A model generated the notes under the pieces. It worked only from the letters and a program-made list of their open reading frames with translations, was not told the DNA's origin and did not search any database. 64,000 nucleotides of DNA from Ornithinimicrobium cerasi (GTDB lineage Bacteria > Actinomycetota > Actinomycetes > Actinomycetales > Dermatophilaceae): contig NZ_QZMN01000002.1 of assembly GCF_003702705.1 (NCBI RefSeq), positions 1-64,000 on the forward strand. The letters run 5' to 3'. A program made the translations under genes and the position numbers. The stretch's first letter is position 1; each line of letters begins with the position of its first letter. Below are positions 1 to 8,526 of the stretch, in pieces.

Positions 1-54
1 CTCCAACGCCTCCTCACCAACCCCACCCAGGAGGCCATGGCCGCGACGGGTTGA
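1..54 (+). CDS. 3' end of an unidentified gene (partial)
   Basis: Frame 1 is open from the window edge and encodes about 17 residues ending in ...QEAMAATG before a TGA at 52-54. It would converge on ileS, whose stop lies 12 bp further on. The stop position and ordinary composition fit the tail of a real gene entering from the left, but the fragment is too short to identify, and an open stretch this short also arises by chance in GC-rich DNA. Confidence 0.35.
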   Translation, partial: LQRLLTNPTQEAMAATG

Positions 55-65
55 CACAGGGCTTC

Positions 66-3000
66 TCATCGGATCTCCACCTTGCTGATCAGGAGGTCGA
101 CCGTCCGGCCCGCACCGAGGTCGGCCGTGGTCGTGTATGCCGTGGGGCGGGGCTGGGTGCTCCCGTCGGGATCGGTGCCTCCGCCGAGTCCGTGGTGCCT
201 GGGCCGCGGCAGCGGGGTGCCGGAACCGGCCGCCCCGAACTGCACCGCGAGGGTCTCGTCCATGACGAGCTTCTGGTGCGCCTCCGAGGCGCGCCACACG
301 TCGTCGTCGCCGACGACGGTGAGGCTGATCCGGTCGGTGACCTCGAGGCCGGCCTCCTTGCGGGCACCCTGGACCGCGCGGATGAGGTCGCGGGCCAGGC
401 CCTCGCGGGCCAGGTCCTCGGTGACCTCGGTGTCCAGCACGACGAAGCCGCCGCCGTGGCGGCGCAGCATGGCCGTGACCTGAGACCCGCCGGCCGCGTC
501 CGAGACGACGGTCTCCAGCGCGTACTCCCCCTCGGCCAGCTCCAGGCCGCCGGCGGTGACGGTCCCGTCCTCGGCCACCGACCAGTCGCCGGACTTCGAC
601 CCCCTGATCGCGGACTGCACGTCCCGGCCGAGCCGCGGTCCGGCGGCGCGGGCGTTGACGGTGAGTCGCTGCTCCACGCCGAAGTCCGCGGCCGAGGCGT
701 CCTGCAGGTCCAGCACCACCACCTCCCGCACGTTGACCTCGTCCCGCACGATGTCCGCCAGGCCCGGGTGCGCGGCCAGGCCGTCCGCGTGCGCGGTGAC
801 CACCGTCAGCCGCGACAGCGGCAGGCGGACCCGCAGCTGCTCGGCCTTGCGCACCCCCAGCGTCACCGAGCACACCTCGCGGACGGTGTCCATCGCCTCC
901 ACCAGCTCGTGGTCGGCGGGCAGGTCCTCGGCGGCCGGCCAGTCGGTGAGGTGCACCGACTCGCCCCCGGTGAGACCACGCCATACCTCCTCGGTGAGCA
1001 GCGGAAGGAGCGGCGCGGCGACGCGGCAGGTCACCTCGAGCACCGTGAAGAGCGTGTCGAAGGCAGCCTCGTCCTCCTTCCAGAAGCGGTCGCGCGAGCG
1101 CCGGACGTACCAGTTGGTCAGCACGTCGACGAACTCGCGGATGGTGTCGCAGGCGGTCGCGATCTCGTTGCGGTCGAAGGCGCCCTGCGCGGTCTCGACG
1201 AACTCGCGGGTCTTGGCCAGGATGTAGCGGTCGAGCTCGTGGGTCGAGTCGGTCGACCAGCGCGCCTGGTAGCCGGCGACGTTGGCGTAGAGGCCGAAGA
1301 AGTACCACGCGTTCCACAGCGGGATCATCGTCTGGCGCACACCGTCGCGGATGCCCTGCTCGGTCACGACGAGGTTGCCGCCGCGCAGGATCGGGCTCGA
1401 CATGAGGAACCACCGCATCGCGTCGGCGCCGTCACGGCTGAAGACCTCGCGCACGTCGGGGTAGTTCTTCAACGACTTCGACATCTTCTGCCCGTCGTTG
1501 CCCAGGACGATCCCGTGGCTGATGCAGGTCGAGAAGGCCGGCCGGTCGAACAGTGCGGTCGCCAGGACGTGCAGCGTGTAGAACCAGCCGCGCGTCTGGC
1601 CGATGTACTCGACGATGAAGTCGGCCGGGAAGTGGTGCTCGAACCAGTCGGCGTTCTGGAAGGGGTAGTGAACCTGGGCGTAGCTCATCGACCCGGAGTC
1701 GAACCACACGTCCAGCACGTCCTCGACGCGGCGCATGGTGCTGCGGCCCGTCGGGTCGTCCGGGTTGGGCCGGGTCAGCTCGTCGACGAACGGCCGGTGC
1801 AGGTCGACCTGGCCGTCCCGGTCGCGCGGGAGGGTGCCGAAGTCGCGCTCGATCTGCGCGAGCGAGCCGTAGACGTCGATGCGCGGGTACTGCGGGTCGT
1901 CCGACCGCCAGACCGGGATCGGGCTGCCCCAGAAGCGGTTGCGCGAGATCGACCAGTCGCGGGCATTCTCCAGCCACTTGCCGAACTGGCCGTGCTTGAC
2001 GTGCTCGGGGACCCAGGTGATCTCCTCGTTGGCACGCAGCATGTCGTCCTTGATCCGCGTCACCTCGACGAACCAGGACGAGACGGCCTTGTAGATCAGC
2101 GGCTCCCGGCAGCGCCAGCAGTGCGGGTAGGAGTGCGCGTAGGTCTCCCGGCGCAGCAGCACCGTCCCCTCGGTCACCGCGCCGGTCTCGCGGCGCTCGT
2201 CGTCAGGGCCGCCCCGCTGGTTGCGGGTCGCCGCCCTGAGGTGGTCGATGATGGGGGCGTTGGCGTCGAAGACGAGCATCCCGCCGTACTCGACGACCGG
2301 GTGCAGGAAGGCGCCGTCCGAGCCGACCGGCATGACCGGCTCGATCCCCTCGCGGTCGGTGACCACCTTGTCGTCCTCACCGAAGGCGCCGGCGGTGTGC
2401 ACCAGGCCGGTGCCGTCGGTGGTGGTGACGAACTCCGCCACGACGAGCCGGTGGGCGCGCGCCCAGCCCTGGTAGTAGCTGAACGGTGGCACGTAGGAGC
2501 GCCCGGCGAGCTCGGCCCCGGAGTACGTCCCCAGGACCTCGGGCGACTCCCCCAGCTCGGCGGTGTAGGCCGTCAGCCGCTCCTTGGCGAGGAGGTATCG
2601 CTCCCCCGCGCCGGCGGACCCGTCGGCCGCCTTCCCGGCACCGGGGAGGGGGGCCCTCACCACGACGTACTCGATGTCCTCGCCGACCATGACGGCGAGG
2701 TTGGCGGGCAGCGTCCAGGGCGTGGTGGTCCAGACGAGCACGAGCGCCCCGTCCAGCACCTCGTCGGGCCGCTCGCCGGGCAGCAGGCGCACGCCCACGG
2801 TGACCGCCGGGTCCTGACGGACCTGGTAGACCTCGTCGTCCATCCGCAGCTCGTGGTTGGACAGGGGGGTCTGGTCGTTCCAGCAGTAGGGGAGGACGCG
2901 GTAGCCCTCGTAGACCAGGCCCTTGTCGTACAGGCTCTTGAACGCCCACAGCACCGACTCCATGTAGTCGACGTTGAGCGTCTTGTAGTCGTTGCCGAAG

Positions 3001-3464
3001 TCCACCCAGCGGGCCTGGCGGGTGACGTAGTCCTCCCACTCCTGGGTGTAGCGCAGCACCGAGTCGCGGCACTTGTCGTTGAAGGCCTCGATCCCCAGCT
3101 CGAGGATCTCGTCCTTGGTCTTGATGCCCAGCTGGCTCATCGCCTCGAGCTCGGCGGGCAGGCCGTGGGTGTCCCAGCCGAAGCGGCGCTCCACCCGCCG
3201 GCCGCGCATCGTCTGGTAGCGCGGCACGACGTCCTTGACGTAGCCGGTGAGCAGGTGGCCGTAGTGCGGCAGCCCGTTGGCGAACGGCGGCCCGTCGTAG
3301 AAGACGTACTCGTTGGCGCCGTTCTCCCCCGCGGGCCGCTGCTCGACGCTGCGGACGAAGGTGTCGTGCACGCGCCAGTGGGCCAGCACCGCCTCCTCGA
3401 TCGCCGGGAAGCGCGGCGAGCTGGTCAGCGCGGCGCCGGACGTGCTGCTGAGCGGGTAGGCCAT
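66..3464 (-). CDS. ileS: isoleucyl-tRNA synthetase
   Basis: Class Ia aminoacyl-tRNA synthetase of 1132 residues that charges tRNA-Ile with isoleucine in the cytoplasm. The HIGH-type motif is visible as GLPHYGH near the N-terminus and the KMSKS loop as [12 protein letters not shown]; an editing domain and anticodon-binding region follow in the usual order. The length and the HYGH form resemble the longer eukaryote-like IleS common in actinobacteria. I chose ATG at 3464 (MAYPLSS...) because GAGGAG precedes it and the sequence further upstream belongs to a T-box leader; the longer open frame to 3560 would translate the riboswitch itself. Expression is expected to respond to uncharged tRNA-Ile through that leader. 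Confidence 0.97.
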   Translation of the reverse strand: MAYPLSSTSGAALTSSPRFPAIEEAVLAHWRVHDTFVRSVEQRPAGENGANEYVFYDGPPFANGLPHYGHLLTGYVKDVVPRYQTMRGRRVERRFGWDTHGLPAELEAMSQLGIKTKDEILELGIEAFNDKCRDSVLRYTQEWEDYVTRQARWVDFGNDYKTLNVDYMESVLWAFKSLYDKGLVYEGYRVLPYCWNDQTPLSNHELRMDDEVYQVRQDPAVTVGVRLLPGERPDEVLDGALVLVWTTTPWTLPANLAVMVGEDIEYVVVRAPLPGAGKAADGSAGAGERYLLAKERLTAYTAELGESPEVLGTYSGAELAGRSYVPPFSYYQGWARAHRLVVAEFVTTTDGTGLVHTAGAFGEDDKVVTDREGIEPVMPVGSDGAFLHPVVEYGGMLVFDANAPIIDHLRAATRNQRGGPDDERRETGAVTEGTVLLRRETYAHSYPHCWRCREPLIYKAVSSWFVEVTRIKDDMLRANEEITWVPEHVKHGQFGKWLENARDWSISRNRFWGSPIPVWRSDDPQYPRIDVYGSLAQIERDFGTLPRDRDGQVDLHRPFVDELTRPNPDDPTGRSTMRRVEDVLDVWFDSGSMSYAQVHYPFQNADWFEHHFPADFIVEYIGQTRGWFYTLHVLATALFDRPAFSTCISHGIVLGNDGQKMSKSLKNYPDVREVFSRDGADAMRWFLMSSPILRGGNLVVTEQGIRDGVRQTMIPLWNAWYFFGLYANVAGYQARWSTDSTHELDRYILAKTREFVETAQGAFDRNEIATACDTIREFVDVLTNWYVRRSRDRFWKEDEAAFDTLFTVLEVTCRVAAPLLPLLTEEVWRGLTGGESVHLTDWPAAEDLPADHELVEAMDTVREVCSVTLGVRKAEQLRVRLPLSRLTVVTAHADGLAAHPGLADIVRDEVNVREVVVLDLQDASAADFGVEQRLTVNARAAGPRLGRDVQSAIRGSKSGDWSVAEDGTVTAGGLELAEGEYALETVVSDAAGGSQVTAMLRRHGGGFVVLDTEVTEDLAREGLARDLIRAVQGARKEAGLEVTDRISLTVVGDDDVWRASEAHQKLVMDETLAVQFGAAGSGTPLPRPRHHGLGGGTDPDGSTQPRPTAYTTTADLGAGRTVDLLISKVEIR

Positions 3465-3469
3465 GGGGG

Positions 3470-3722
3470 GCGGCTCCTCGGGTGGTGGTGCGGTGTGCGG
3501 TACTCGTGCCCGAGGACGACACCGCACTGGCCCGGAGGCCGGTGGGTACCGCGGTACCACCTCGCTTGCGCCACGTCATACCCCTCGGGAAGACGTCGCA
3601 CCACTCGCTTCACCGGCTGTGACGGGCCGACCCGTGCGGTTCTAGCAGGCGCACCCGCCGGGTCGCGGGGGCCGTTCTTCCGCAGGCTCGCCGCTGATCA
3701 CGGCTCGGACGCCTGTGCCCGA
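3470..3722 (-). promoter_or_regulatory. T-box riboswitch of ileS (ultrashort stem I, translational type)
   Basis: The conserved T-box core AGGTGGTACCGCGG lies on the minus strand at 3562-3549. Upstream, a short stem I region contains GTGATCAGCGGCGAGCC with the isoleucine specifier codon ATC at 3698-3696. Downstream, CCTCGGG (3515-3509) can pair with CCCGAGG (3482-3476), which overlaps the ileS ribosome-binding site GAGGAG, so the switch probably sequesters the start site rather than terminating transcription. This arrangement is known for actinobacterial ileS leaders. Outer boundaries are approximate. Confidence 0.9.
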
Positions 3723-3723
3723 C

Positions 3724-3729
3724 ATCCTA
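3724..3729 (-). promoter_or_regulatory. candidate -10 box of the ileS leader
   Basis: TAGGAT on the minus strand sits just before the first recognisable T-box base pairs. No convincing -35 hexamer is seen at 17-18 bp, so this is a tentative assignment based on position. Confidence 0.4.
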
Positions 3730-3808
3730 GCGGCTGGCGTCACCGGCCCCGCCGGCCAGGACCTGCGTCCACCCGTCAGGACGGGTTCAAACGCCAGAAC
3801 ATGCTATG

Positions 3809-3828
3809 ACCGGCCCGCTATAGCCGGT
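3809..3828 (-). terminator. short hairpin downstream of the DUF559 gene
   Basis: ACCGGC and GCCGGT form a 6-bp stem around an 8-base loop about 40 bp after the stop of the upstream minus-strand gene. There is no T-tract, as is usual in this GC range. It separates that gene from the ileS promoter. Confidence 0.4.
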
Positions 3829-3869
3829 GGGTCACCACCCTTTCCGGCCGGTCGTCGCCGACTCCAGGC

Positions 3870-4814
3870 TCACCCCGCGCGGGTGCGGGCCCGTGCCAGG
3901 GCCGCCTGGATCCGGGCGTGGACGACCTCGGGACGGGCCAGGTCGGCCCAGGTGAGGCGCACGACCTCGTAGCCCAGGCTGCGCAGGCGGTCCTCGCGCC
4001 GCTTCTCCGCCGTCAGGTCCGCCGGCGACGCGTACTTCAGCATCCCGTCGAACTCGACGACCACCCGTGGCCCGACCAGGAAGTCGACCCGCGCGACGAA
4101 GCGCCCCTGCCCGTCGACGATGCTCACCTGCGGCCGCACGTCGCGATATCCGAGCCGGTGCAGGACCCAGGCGGTGCGCGACTCCCCCGCGCTCTCGTGC
4201 CGGCCGTCGGCACGCCCGATGACGATCGAGGCCGCGGTCCTGCCGCGCCCGAGCCATCGCCACCCGCCCAGCGCCTCCAGGTCCTCGCGACGGCACAGCC
4301 CCAGGCGCAGCGCCGAGTCGGCTCCCACGACCCCCGGCTCCACGCCGAACTGGGCCGCGACCTGGACGCAGGCCACGGCCGGCATCACGGTCGGCAGGCC
4401 GAAGGCGTCCGTGACCCGGCCCTCCCCGACGCACGCATGCTGCACCAGCCCGCCGCGGCGACGGGTCTGCGTGCCGCCCACGGTCACCAGGTGCACGAGG
4501 TCGTCCACGCCGTGGATGGACAGGCCCATCACGGCCATCGCGCTGTGGTGGCTGAGGGCGACGGGCGGGCCGCCCTGCCGGTCCATCATGACGCCCCGGG
4601 CCCGGATGAGGTGCCGTTCCCACGGAGGTGCGGCACGCCATACCGTGCCGTCGACGAGCACGTTGCGCCTCAGCCTCACCAGGTCGCCCGCACCGACCCA
4701 CCGCCGCAGCACCTCGGCGCTCACGCCGAGGTGGCGGAGCTGGGTCGAGGTGACCAGGCTGTCCTGCGCCGCCAGCAGCGGCACGACGGCCTCGGTCCAG
4801 GGATCGGCGCTCAC
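3870..4814 (-). CDS. DUF559-type endonuclease-fold protein with N-terminal AbiEi-like domain
   Basis: 314 residues. The N-terminus (LAAQDSLVTSTQLRHLGVS..LRRWV..GDLVRLRRNV) resembles the winged-helix domain found in AbiEi-type antitoxin-like proteins. The C-terminus (RVDFLVGPRVVVEFDGMLKY...KRREDRLRSLGYEVVRLTW) matches the Vsr-like PD-(D/E)XK fold of DUF559, with the acidic residues and following lysine/arginine in place. Such proteins are common and multi-copy in actinobacteria and their role is unknown; a toxin partner is not present here. GTG start at 4814, with GGGG a few bases before it. Convergent with nothing; the next gene diverges. Confidence 0.75.
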   Translation of the reverse strand: MSADPWTEAVVPLLAAQDSLVTSTQLRHLGVSAEVLRRWVGAGDLVRLRRNVLVDGTVWRAAPPWERHLIRARGVMMDRQGGPPVALSHHSAMAVMGLSIHGVDDLVHLVTVGGTQTRRRGGLVQHACVGEGRVTDAFGLPTVMPAVACVQVAAQFGVEPGVVGADSALRLGLCRREDLEALGGWRWLGRGRTAASIVIGRADGRHESAGESRTAWVLHRLGYRDVRPQVSIVDGQGRFVARVDFLVGPRVVVEFDGMLKYASPADLTAEKRREDRLRSLGYEVVRLTWADLARPEVVHARIQAALARARTRAG

Positions 4815-4879
4815 CGCCCCAGGATGACCGGTGCCGACGAGGGCACGACGAGTTGTCCACAGCCTCGTAGGCTCGTCCC

Positions 4880-6250
4880 GTGGCCACGCACACCGACCGC
4901 CTCCGCGAGCTCCTCGGCGACCGCGTGGTCACCGACCCCGCCGTCGCCGCGGGGTTCGCCGTGGACGCCTGGCCCCAGGCCGTGGCGCCGGACACCGACG
5001 GCTTCACGGTGGTCCGCGCCCGCTCGCGCGAGGACGTCGTCACCACCCTCCGGTATGCCGCCGCGCACCGGGTCCCGGTCGTCCCCCAGGGGGCGCGCAC
5101 CTCGACGACGGGGGCCGCCGGCGCGCTGGCCGGCGGCATCGTGCTGTCCACCGCGGCGATGCGGTCCCTGGTCGTCGACCCCGTCGAGCGCACCGCGGTG
5201 GTGGGGCCGGGGGTGATCAACGCCGACCTGAAGGCGGTGGCGGCCGAGCACGACCTCCTCTACCCGCCGGACCCCGCGAGCTCGGACTCCTGCACGATCG
5301 GGGGCAACGTGGCGACGAACGCGGGCGGGCTGTGCTGCGTGAAGTACGGCGTCACGGCCGACTACGTCCGCGGCCTGGAGGTCGTGCTCCCCGGGGGTGA
5401 GGTGGTGCGGACCGGGCGCCGCACGGCCAAGGGCGTCGCGGGCTATGACCTGACGGGGCTCGTCGTCGGGTCCGAGGGCACGCTCGGCGTCGTCACCGAG
5501 GCCGTGCTGCGGCTGGTGCCCCTGGGCGACCCGGCGCTCACGGTGCTGGCCGTCTTCCCGACCCTGGCCGCCACGATGGCGGGCGTGGGCGCACTCCGGG
5601 AGCTGCGGCATACCCCGAGCCTGCTGGAGATGCTCGACGGGCCGAGCGTGGACGCGGTCCAGGCCTACGGCGACTACGGCTTCCCCTCCGGCAGCGGCGG
5701 GGTGCTCCTGGTGCAGTCGGACCGGCCCGGCTCCGCCGGCGCGGACGTGCAGGAGTATGCCGCCGCGCTCACCGCCGCCGGGGCCTCCGACGTGGCCGTC
5801 GCCGAGGACCGGCTCGAGTCCGACCTCCTGCTCGAGGGCAGACGCGTCCTCAACCCGGCGTTGCAGGCGAGGGGTCCGAGGTTCATCGAGGACGTGTGCG
5901 TGCCGGTGGGGCGGCTGGGCGAGCTTGTCGAGCAGGTCCACGGGATCGCGGCGCGTCGCGGGCTGGAGGCGACCTGCGGCGGTCACGCCGGCGACGGCAA
6001 CCTGCACCCGTGCTTCTTCTACGACGAGAGCGACCCGGCCAGCCTGGCCGCGGCGACGGCCGCGTTCGACGACCTGGTGCGGGCGGCCTGGGCCCTCGGC
6101 GGCACCCTCACCGGCGAGCACGGGGTGGGCCAGCAGAAGGTGCGCTGGCTCGCCGAGGAGCTCGGGCCGGACGAGGTGGTGCGGCAGCGGGCTCTCAAGG
6201 CCCTCTTCGACCCGCTCGGGATCATGAACCCTGGGCGCGGCATCGCCTGA
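4880..6250 (+). CDS. FAD-linked oxidase, GlcD/D-lactate dehydrogenase-like
   Basis: 456 residues. An N-terminal PCMH-type FAD-binding domain is shown by PVVPQGARTSTTG and by SDSCTIGGNVATNAGG, and the C-terminal FAD-oxidase domain by CGGHAGDGNLHP and GEHGVGQQK. Family members oxidise 2-hydroxy acids such as glycolate or D-lactate and pass electrons to the membrane; the exact substrate cannot be read here, and no GlcE/GlcF partner is adjacent. The GTG start at 4880 follows TAGGCT (4868-4873) by 6 bp and has no Shine-Dalgarno sequence, so it looks leaderless. A strong hairpin follows about 150 bp after the stop. Confidence 0.88.
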   Translation: MATHTDRLRELLGDRVVTDPAVAAGFAVDAWPQAVAPDTDGFTVVRARSREDVVTTLRYAAAHRVPVVPQGARTSTTGAAGALAGGIVLSTAAMRSLVVDPVERTAVVGPGVINADLKAVAAEHDLLYPPDPASSDSCTIGGNVATNAGGLCCVKYGVTADYVRGLEVVLPGGEVVRTGRRTAKGVAGYDLTGLVVGSEGTLGVVTEAVLRLVPLGDPALTVLAVFPTLAATMAGVGALRELRHTPSLLEMLDGPSVDAVQAYGDYGFPSGSGGVLLVQSDRPGSAGADVQEYAAALTAAGASDVAVAEDRLESDLLLEGRRVLNPALQARGPRFIEDVCVPVGRLGELVEQVHGIAARRGLEATCGGHAGDGNLHPCFFYDESDPASLAAATAAFDDLVRAAWALGGTLTGEHGVGQQKVRWLAEELGPDEVVRQRALKALFDPLGIMNPGRGIA

Positions 6251-6401
6251 GGCACGGGGCGGCGTGCCGGAGGCGGGGCACATCGGGGCCGCGTCTCGCC
6301 GTTCGCGCCGATCTGAGCCGATGTGCCCGTCCGGCGAGACGTCGGCGGGCTCTGGGGGACCCGGGGCCAGGGGCACCGCGGGGCGGACGGCCCGGGACAG
6401 G

Positions 6402-6440
6402 CACCGACCTCCAGCGCTGAGTGAGCGCTGGAGGTCGGTG
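6402..6440. terminator. strong bidirectional hairpin terminator
   Basis: Perfect 17-bp inverted repeat (6402-6418 with 6424-6440) around the loop GAGTG, lying between the convergent FAD oxidase and symporter genes. Position and symmetry make it a likely terminator for both strands. Confidence 0.8.
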
Positions 6441-6466
6441 GTCAGAGGGTGGCGACTCCCACCCGG

Positions 6467-8407
6467 TCAGGTGCGGGGGTCGTCCTCGCGCGGGCCGTCC
6501 GGCTCCCCGTCGGCCTCGTGCCTGCCGTGGGGGCGGCGGTGCGGCAGGTCCTCCGGCACGGTGGTGCCGCCGCGGCCGAAGCCGTCGTCGTCGGGGTCCA
6601 GCGCCTCCTCGTGGCGACCGTGGCGACGCAGGTGCGGCGGCGGCACCGGGGTCGTCGTCCCGCCGCGGCCGAAGCCGTCGTCGTCGAGGTCGCGCTCGTG
6701 CGTCCAGCCGCCACCCTCCTCCTTGACCATCGTGCCGGTCCGCTCGCGCAGGTCCTCCGCACCCACGCCCGCGGCGACCCGGTTGCGACCCGAGGCGTCG
6801 ACGATCTGGTTCTCGCCGGCGAGCTCGGAGATCGGGACCGTCTTCTCGGAGTCCGGCAGCCCGAGCTGCGCGAGCTTGCCGCTGGCGCGGTCGGCGAGGA
6901 ACTCGTTCATCTCCCGCTTGATCGTCGGCAGCAGCAGGTAGACGCCGAGCAGGTTGACGAAGGCGCAGACGAAGAGGAAGTTGTCCGCGAAAGCCAGGAC
7001 CTGGCCGAAGGTGAGCAGCGTCCCGGCCACGGTGAAGAACAGGAAGACGAAGCGGTAGATGGTCGTCGAGGTCCTGGTGTCGCCGAAGAGGTGGTTCCAG
7101 GCGCGCTGGCCGTAGTAGGACCAGGTGATGAGCGTGGAGATCGCGAAGAGCGCGACCGCGACGGCCAGCACGATCGGGAACCAGCTGATGTGCTCGCCGA
7201 AGGCGCTCGAGGTGACCTCGACGCCGGAGAGCCCGTAGTCGGGGTCGTAGCGGTCCCCGTCCTCGAAGGTGAACGCGCGGGCGTCGTTGTAGAAGGTGGT
7301 GTCCGCGATGACGATGGTCAGCGCCGTCATCGTGCAGATGATGACGGTGTCGATGAACGGCTCGAAGAGAGCCACGAAACCCTCGGACACCGGCCGGCGC
7401 GTCTTGACCACCGAGTGCGCGATCGGGGCCGAGCCGAGACCGGCCTCGTTGGAGAACGCCGCGCGGGTCAGGCCGACGACGAGCGCGCCGACGATGCCGC
7501 CGGTGACGCCCTCGGCGGTGAAGGCACCGGAGATGATCTCGCCGATGGCGGGGAAGACGTGCTCCAGGTTGCCCAGGATGACGACGATGCAGGCCAGGAT
7601 GTAGATGCCGCCCATGACCGGCACCAGGGTCGAGGTCACCCGGCCGATCGACTTCATCCCGCCGATGATGACGGCGCCGATGATGCCGGCGAGGACGAGG
7701 CCGAAGACGAGAGAGCCGCTGACCGTGGAGATCCAGCCGGAGCCGTCGGGGTCGATGACCGTCACGGTCTGGGCGTAGGTCTGGTTGGCCTGGAACATGT
7801 TGCCGCCGCCGACGCCGAAGAAGAGGATCGCGACGGCGAAGAGGCCGGTGAGGAAGACGGAGAGGAACTTCGGGAACCTCGCGAAGGCCACCGGGAGGTA
7901 GGTGAAGGGTCCGCCGGCGACGGTGCCGTCCTCGTGGATCTTGCGGTACTTCACGCCCAGCGTGCACTCGGCGAACTTCGTCGCCATCCCGAGCAGGCCG
8001 GCGAGGATCATCCAGAACGTGGCACCCGGGCCGCCCAGGGTGACGGCGGCGCCGACCCCGGCGATGTTGCCCAGGCCCACGGTGCCGGAGACCGCGGAGG
8101 TCAGCGCCTGGTAGTGCGGGATCTCACCGGGGTCGTCGGCCGAGGAGTAACGGCCCCGGATCGTCTCGAAGGCCACCTTGAGGCCGCGGAACTGGATGAA
8201 GCCGAGGTAGATCGTGATGATGATCGCCGCGGCGACCAGCCACATCACCACGAACGGCATCTGCGGGATGCCGGGGAGGGTGAAGAAGATGACCTCCCCC
8301 GACCAGTACGTGATGCTGGTGAAGGCGCTGTCGACCCTCGTCTCGATGTCGGTGACCCACTGCGGGTCCTCGACAGGGGACATGGGCACCGCTCTGTATC
8401 CGGTCAT
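6467..8407 (-). CDS. alanine/glycine:cation symporter (AGCS family)
   Basis: 646 residues. Sodium- or proton-coupled amino-acid uptake protein with about ten to eleven membrane helices. Family signatures are visible, including SGTVGLGNIAGVGAAVTLGGPGA and the conserved GLFAVAILFFGVGGGNMFQANQ and FSNEAGLGSAPIAHS segments. Start: ATG at 8407 lies 6 bp after CACCGT (8419-8414), with TTGACC (8442-8437) 17 bp further upstream, so a leaderless start fits; ATG at 8383 is the alternative. The last ~95 residues are an unusual cytoplasmic tail rich in D, G, R and H carrying two near-identical copies of a unit starting DDDGFGRGGTT and ending HRRHGRHE/HRRPHGRHE. Confidence 0.9.
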   Translation of the reverse strand: MTGYRAVPMSPVEDPQWVTDIETRVDSAFTSITYWSGEVIFFTLPGIPQMPFVVMWLVAAAIIITIYLGFIQFRGLKVAFETIRGRYSSADDPGEIPHYQALTSAVSGTVGLGNIAGVGAAVTLGGPGATFWMILAGLLGMATKFAECTLGVKYRKIHEDGTVAGGPFTYLPVAFARFPKFLSVFLTGLFAVAILFFGVGGGNMFQANQTYAQTVTVIDPDGSGWISTVSGSLVFGLVLAGIIGAVIIGGMKSIGRVTSTLVPVMGGIYILACIVVILGNLEHVFPAIGEIISGAFTAEGVTGGIVGALVVGLTRAAFSNEAGLGSAPIAHSVVKTRRPVSEGFVALFEPFIDTVIICTMTALTIVIADTTFYNDARAFTFEDGDRYDPDYGLSGVEVTSSAFGEHISWFPIVLAVAVALFAISTLITWSYYGQRAWNHLFGDTRTSTTIYRFVFLFFTVAGTLLTFGQVLAFADNFLFVCAFVNLLGVYLLLPTIKREMNEFLADRASGKLAQLGLPDSEKTVPISELAGENQIVDASGRNRVAAGVGAEDLRERTGTMVKEEGGGWTHERDLDDDGFGRGGTTTPVPPPHLRRHGRHEEALDPDDDGFGRGGTTVPEDLPHRRPHGRHEADGEPDGPREDDPRT

Positions 8408-8442
8408 CCCCATACGGTGGGTGCGGGCAGACGTGAGGTCAA
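8408..8442 (-). promoter_or_regulatory. promoter of the AGCS symporter gene
   Basis: TTGACC at 8442-8437, a 17-bp spacer, and CACCGT at 8419-8414, then 6 bp to ATG at 8407. This is one of the clearest sigma-A-like promoters in the window. About 15 bp further upstream, 8457-8469 reads CGTTTACCAAACG, a 5-bp inverted repeat lying between this promoter and the divergent valS gene. Confidence 0.6.
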
Positions 8443-8526
8443 TCACATCCCGGCATCGTTTACCAAACGGTGACCTCCGTAGACGCTCCGCGGGAGCACC
8501 GCGCACGGTCTGGGAGAATCCCCGGT

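Noticed and set aside
51..3809. A 1252-codon open frame on the plus strand opposite ileS
   Set aside because: It is the mirror of a certain synthetase gene, has the Arg/Gly/Val-rich composition of GC-rich antisense frames and runs through the T-box.
3870..4814. A type IV toxin-antitoxin (AbiE) system
   Set aside because: Only the AbiEi-like N-terminal fold is present, fused to a DUF559 nuclease-like domain; there is no AbiEii nucleotidyltransferase.
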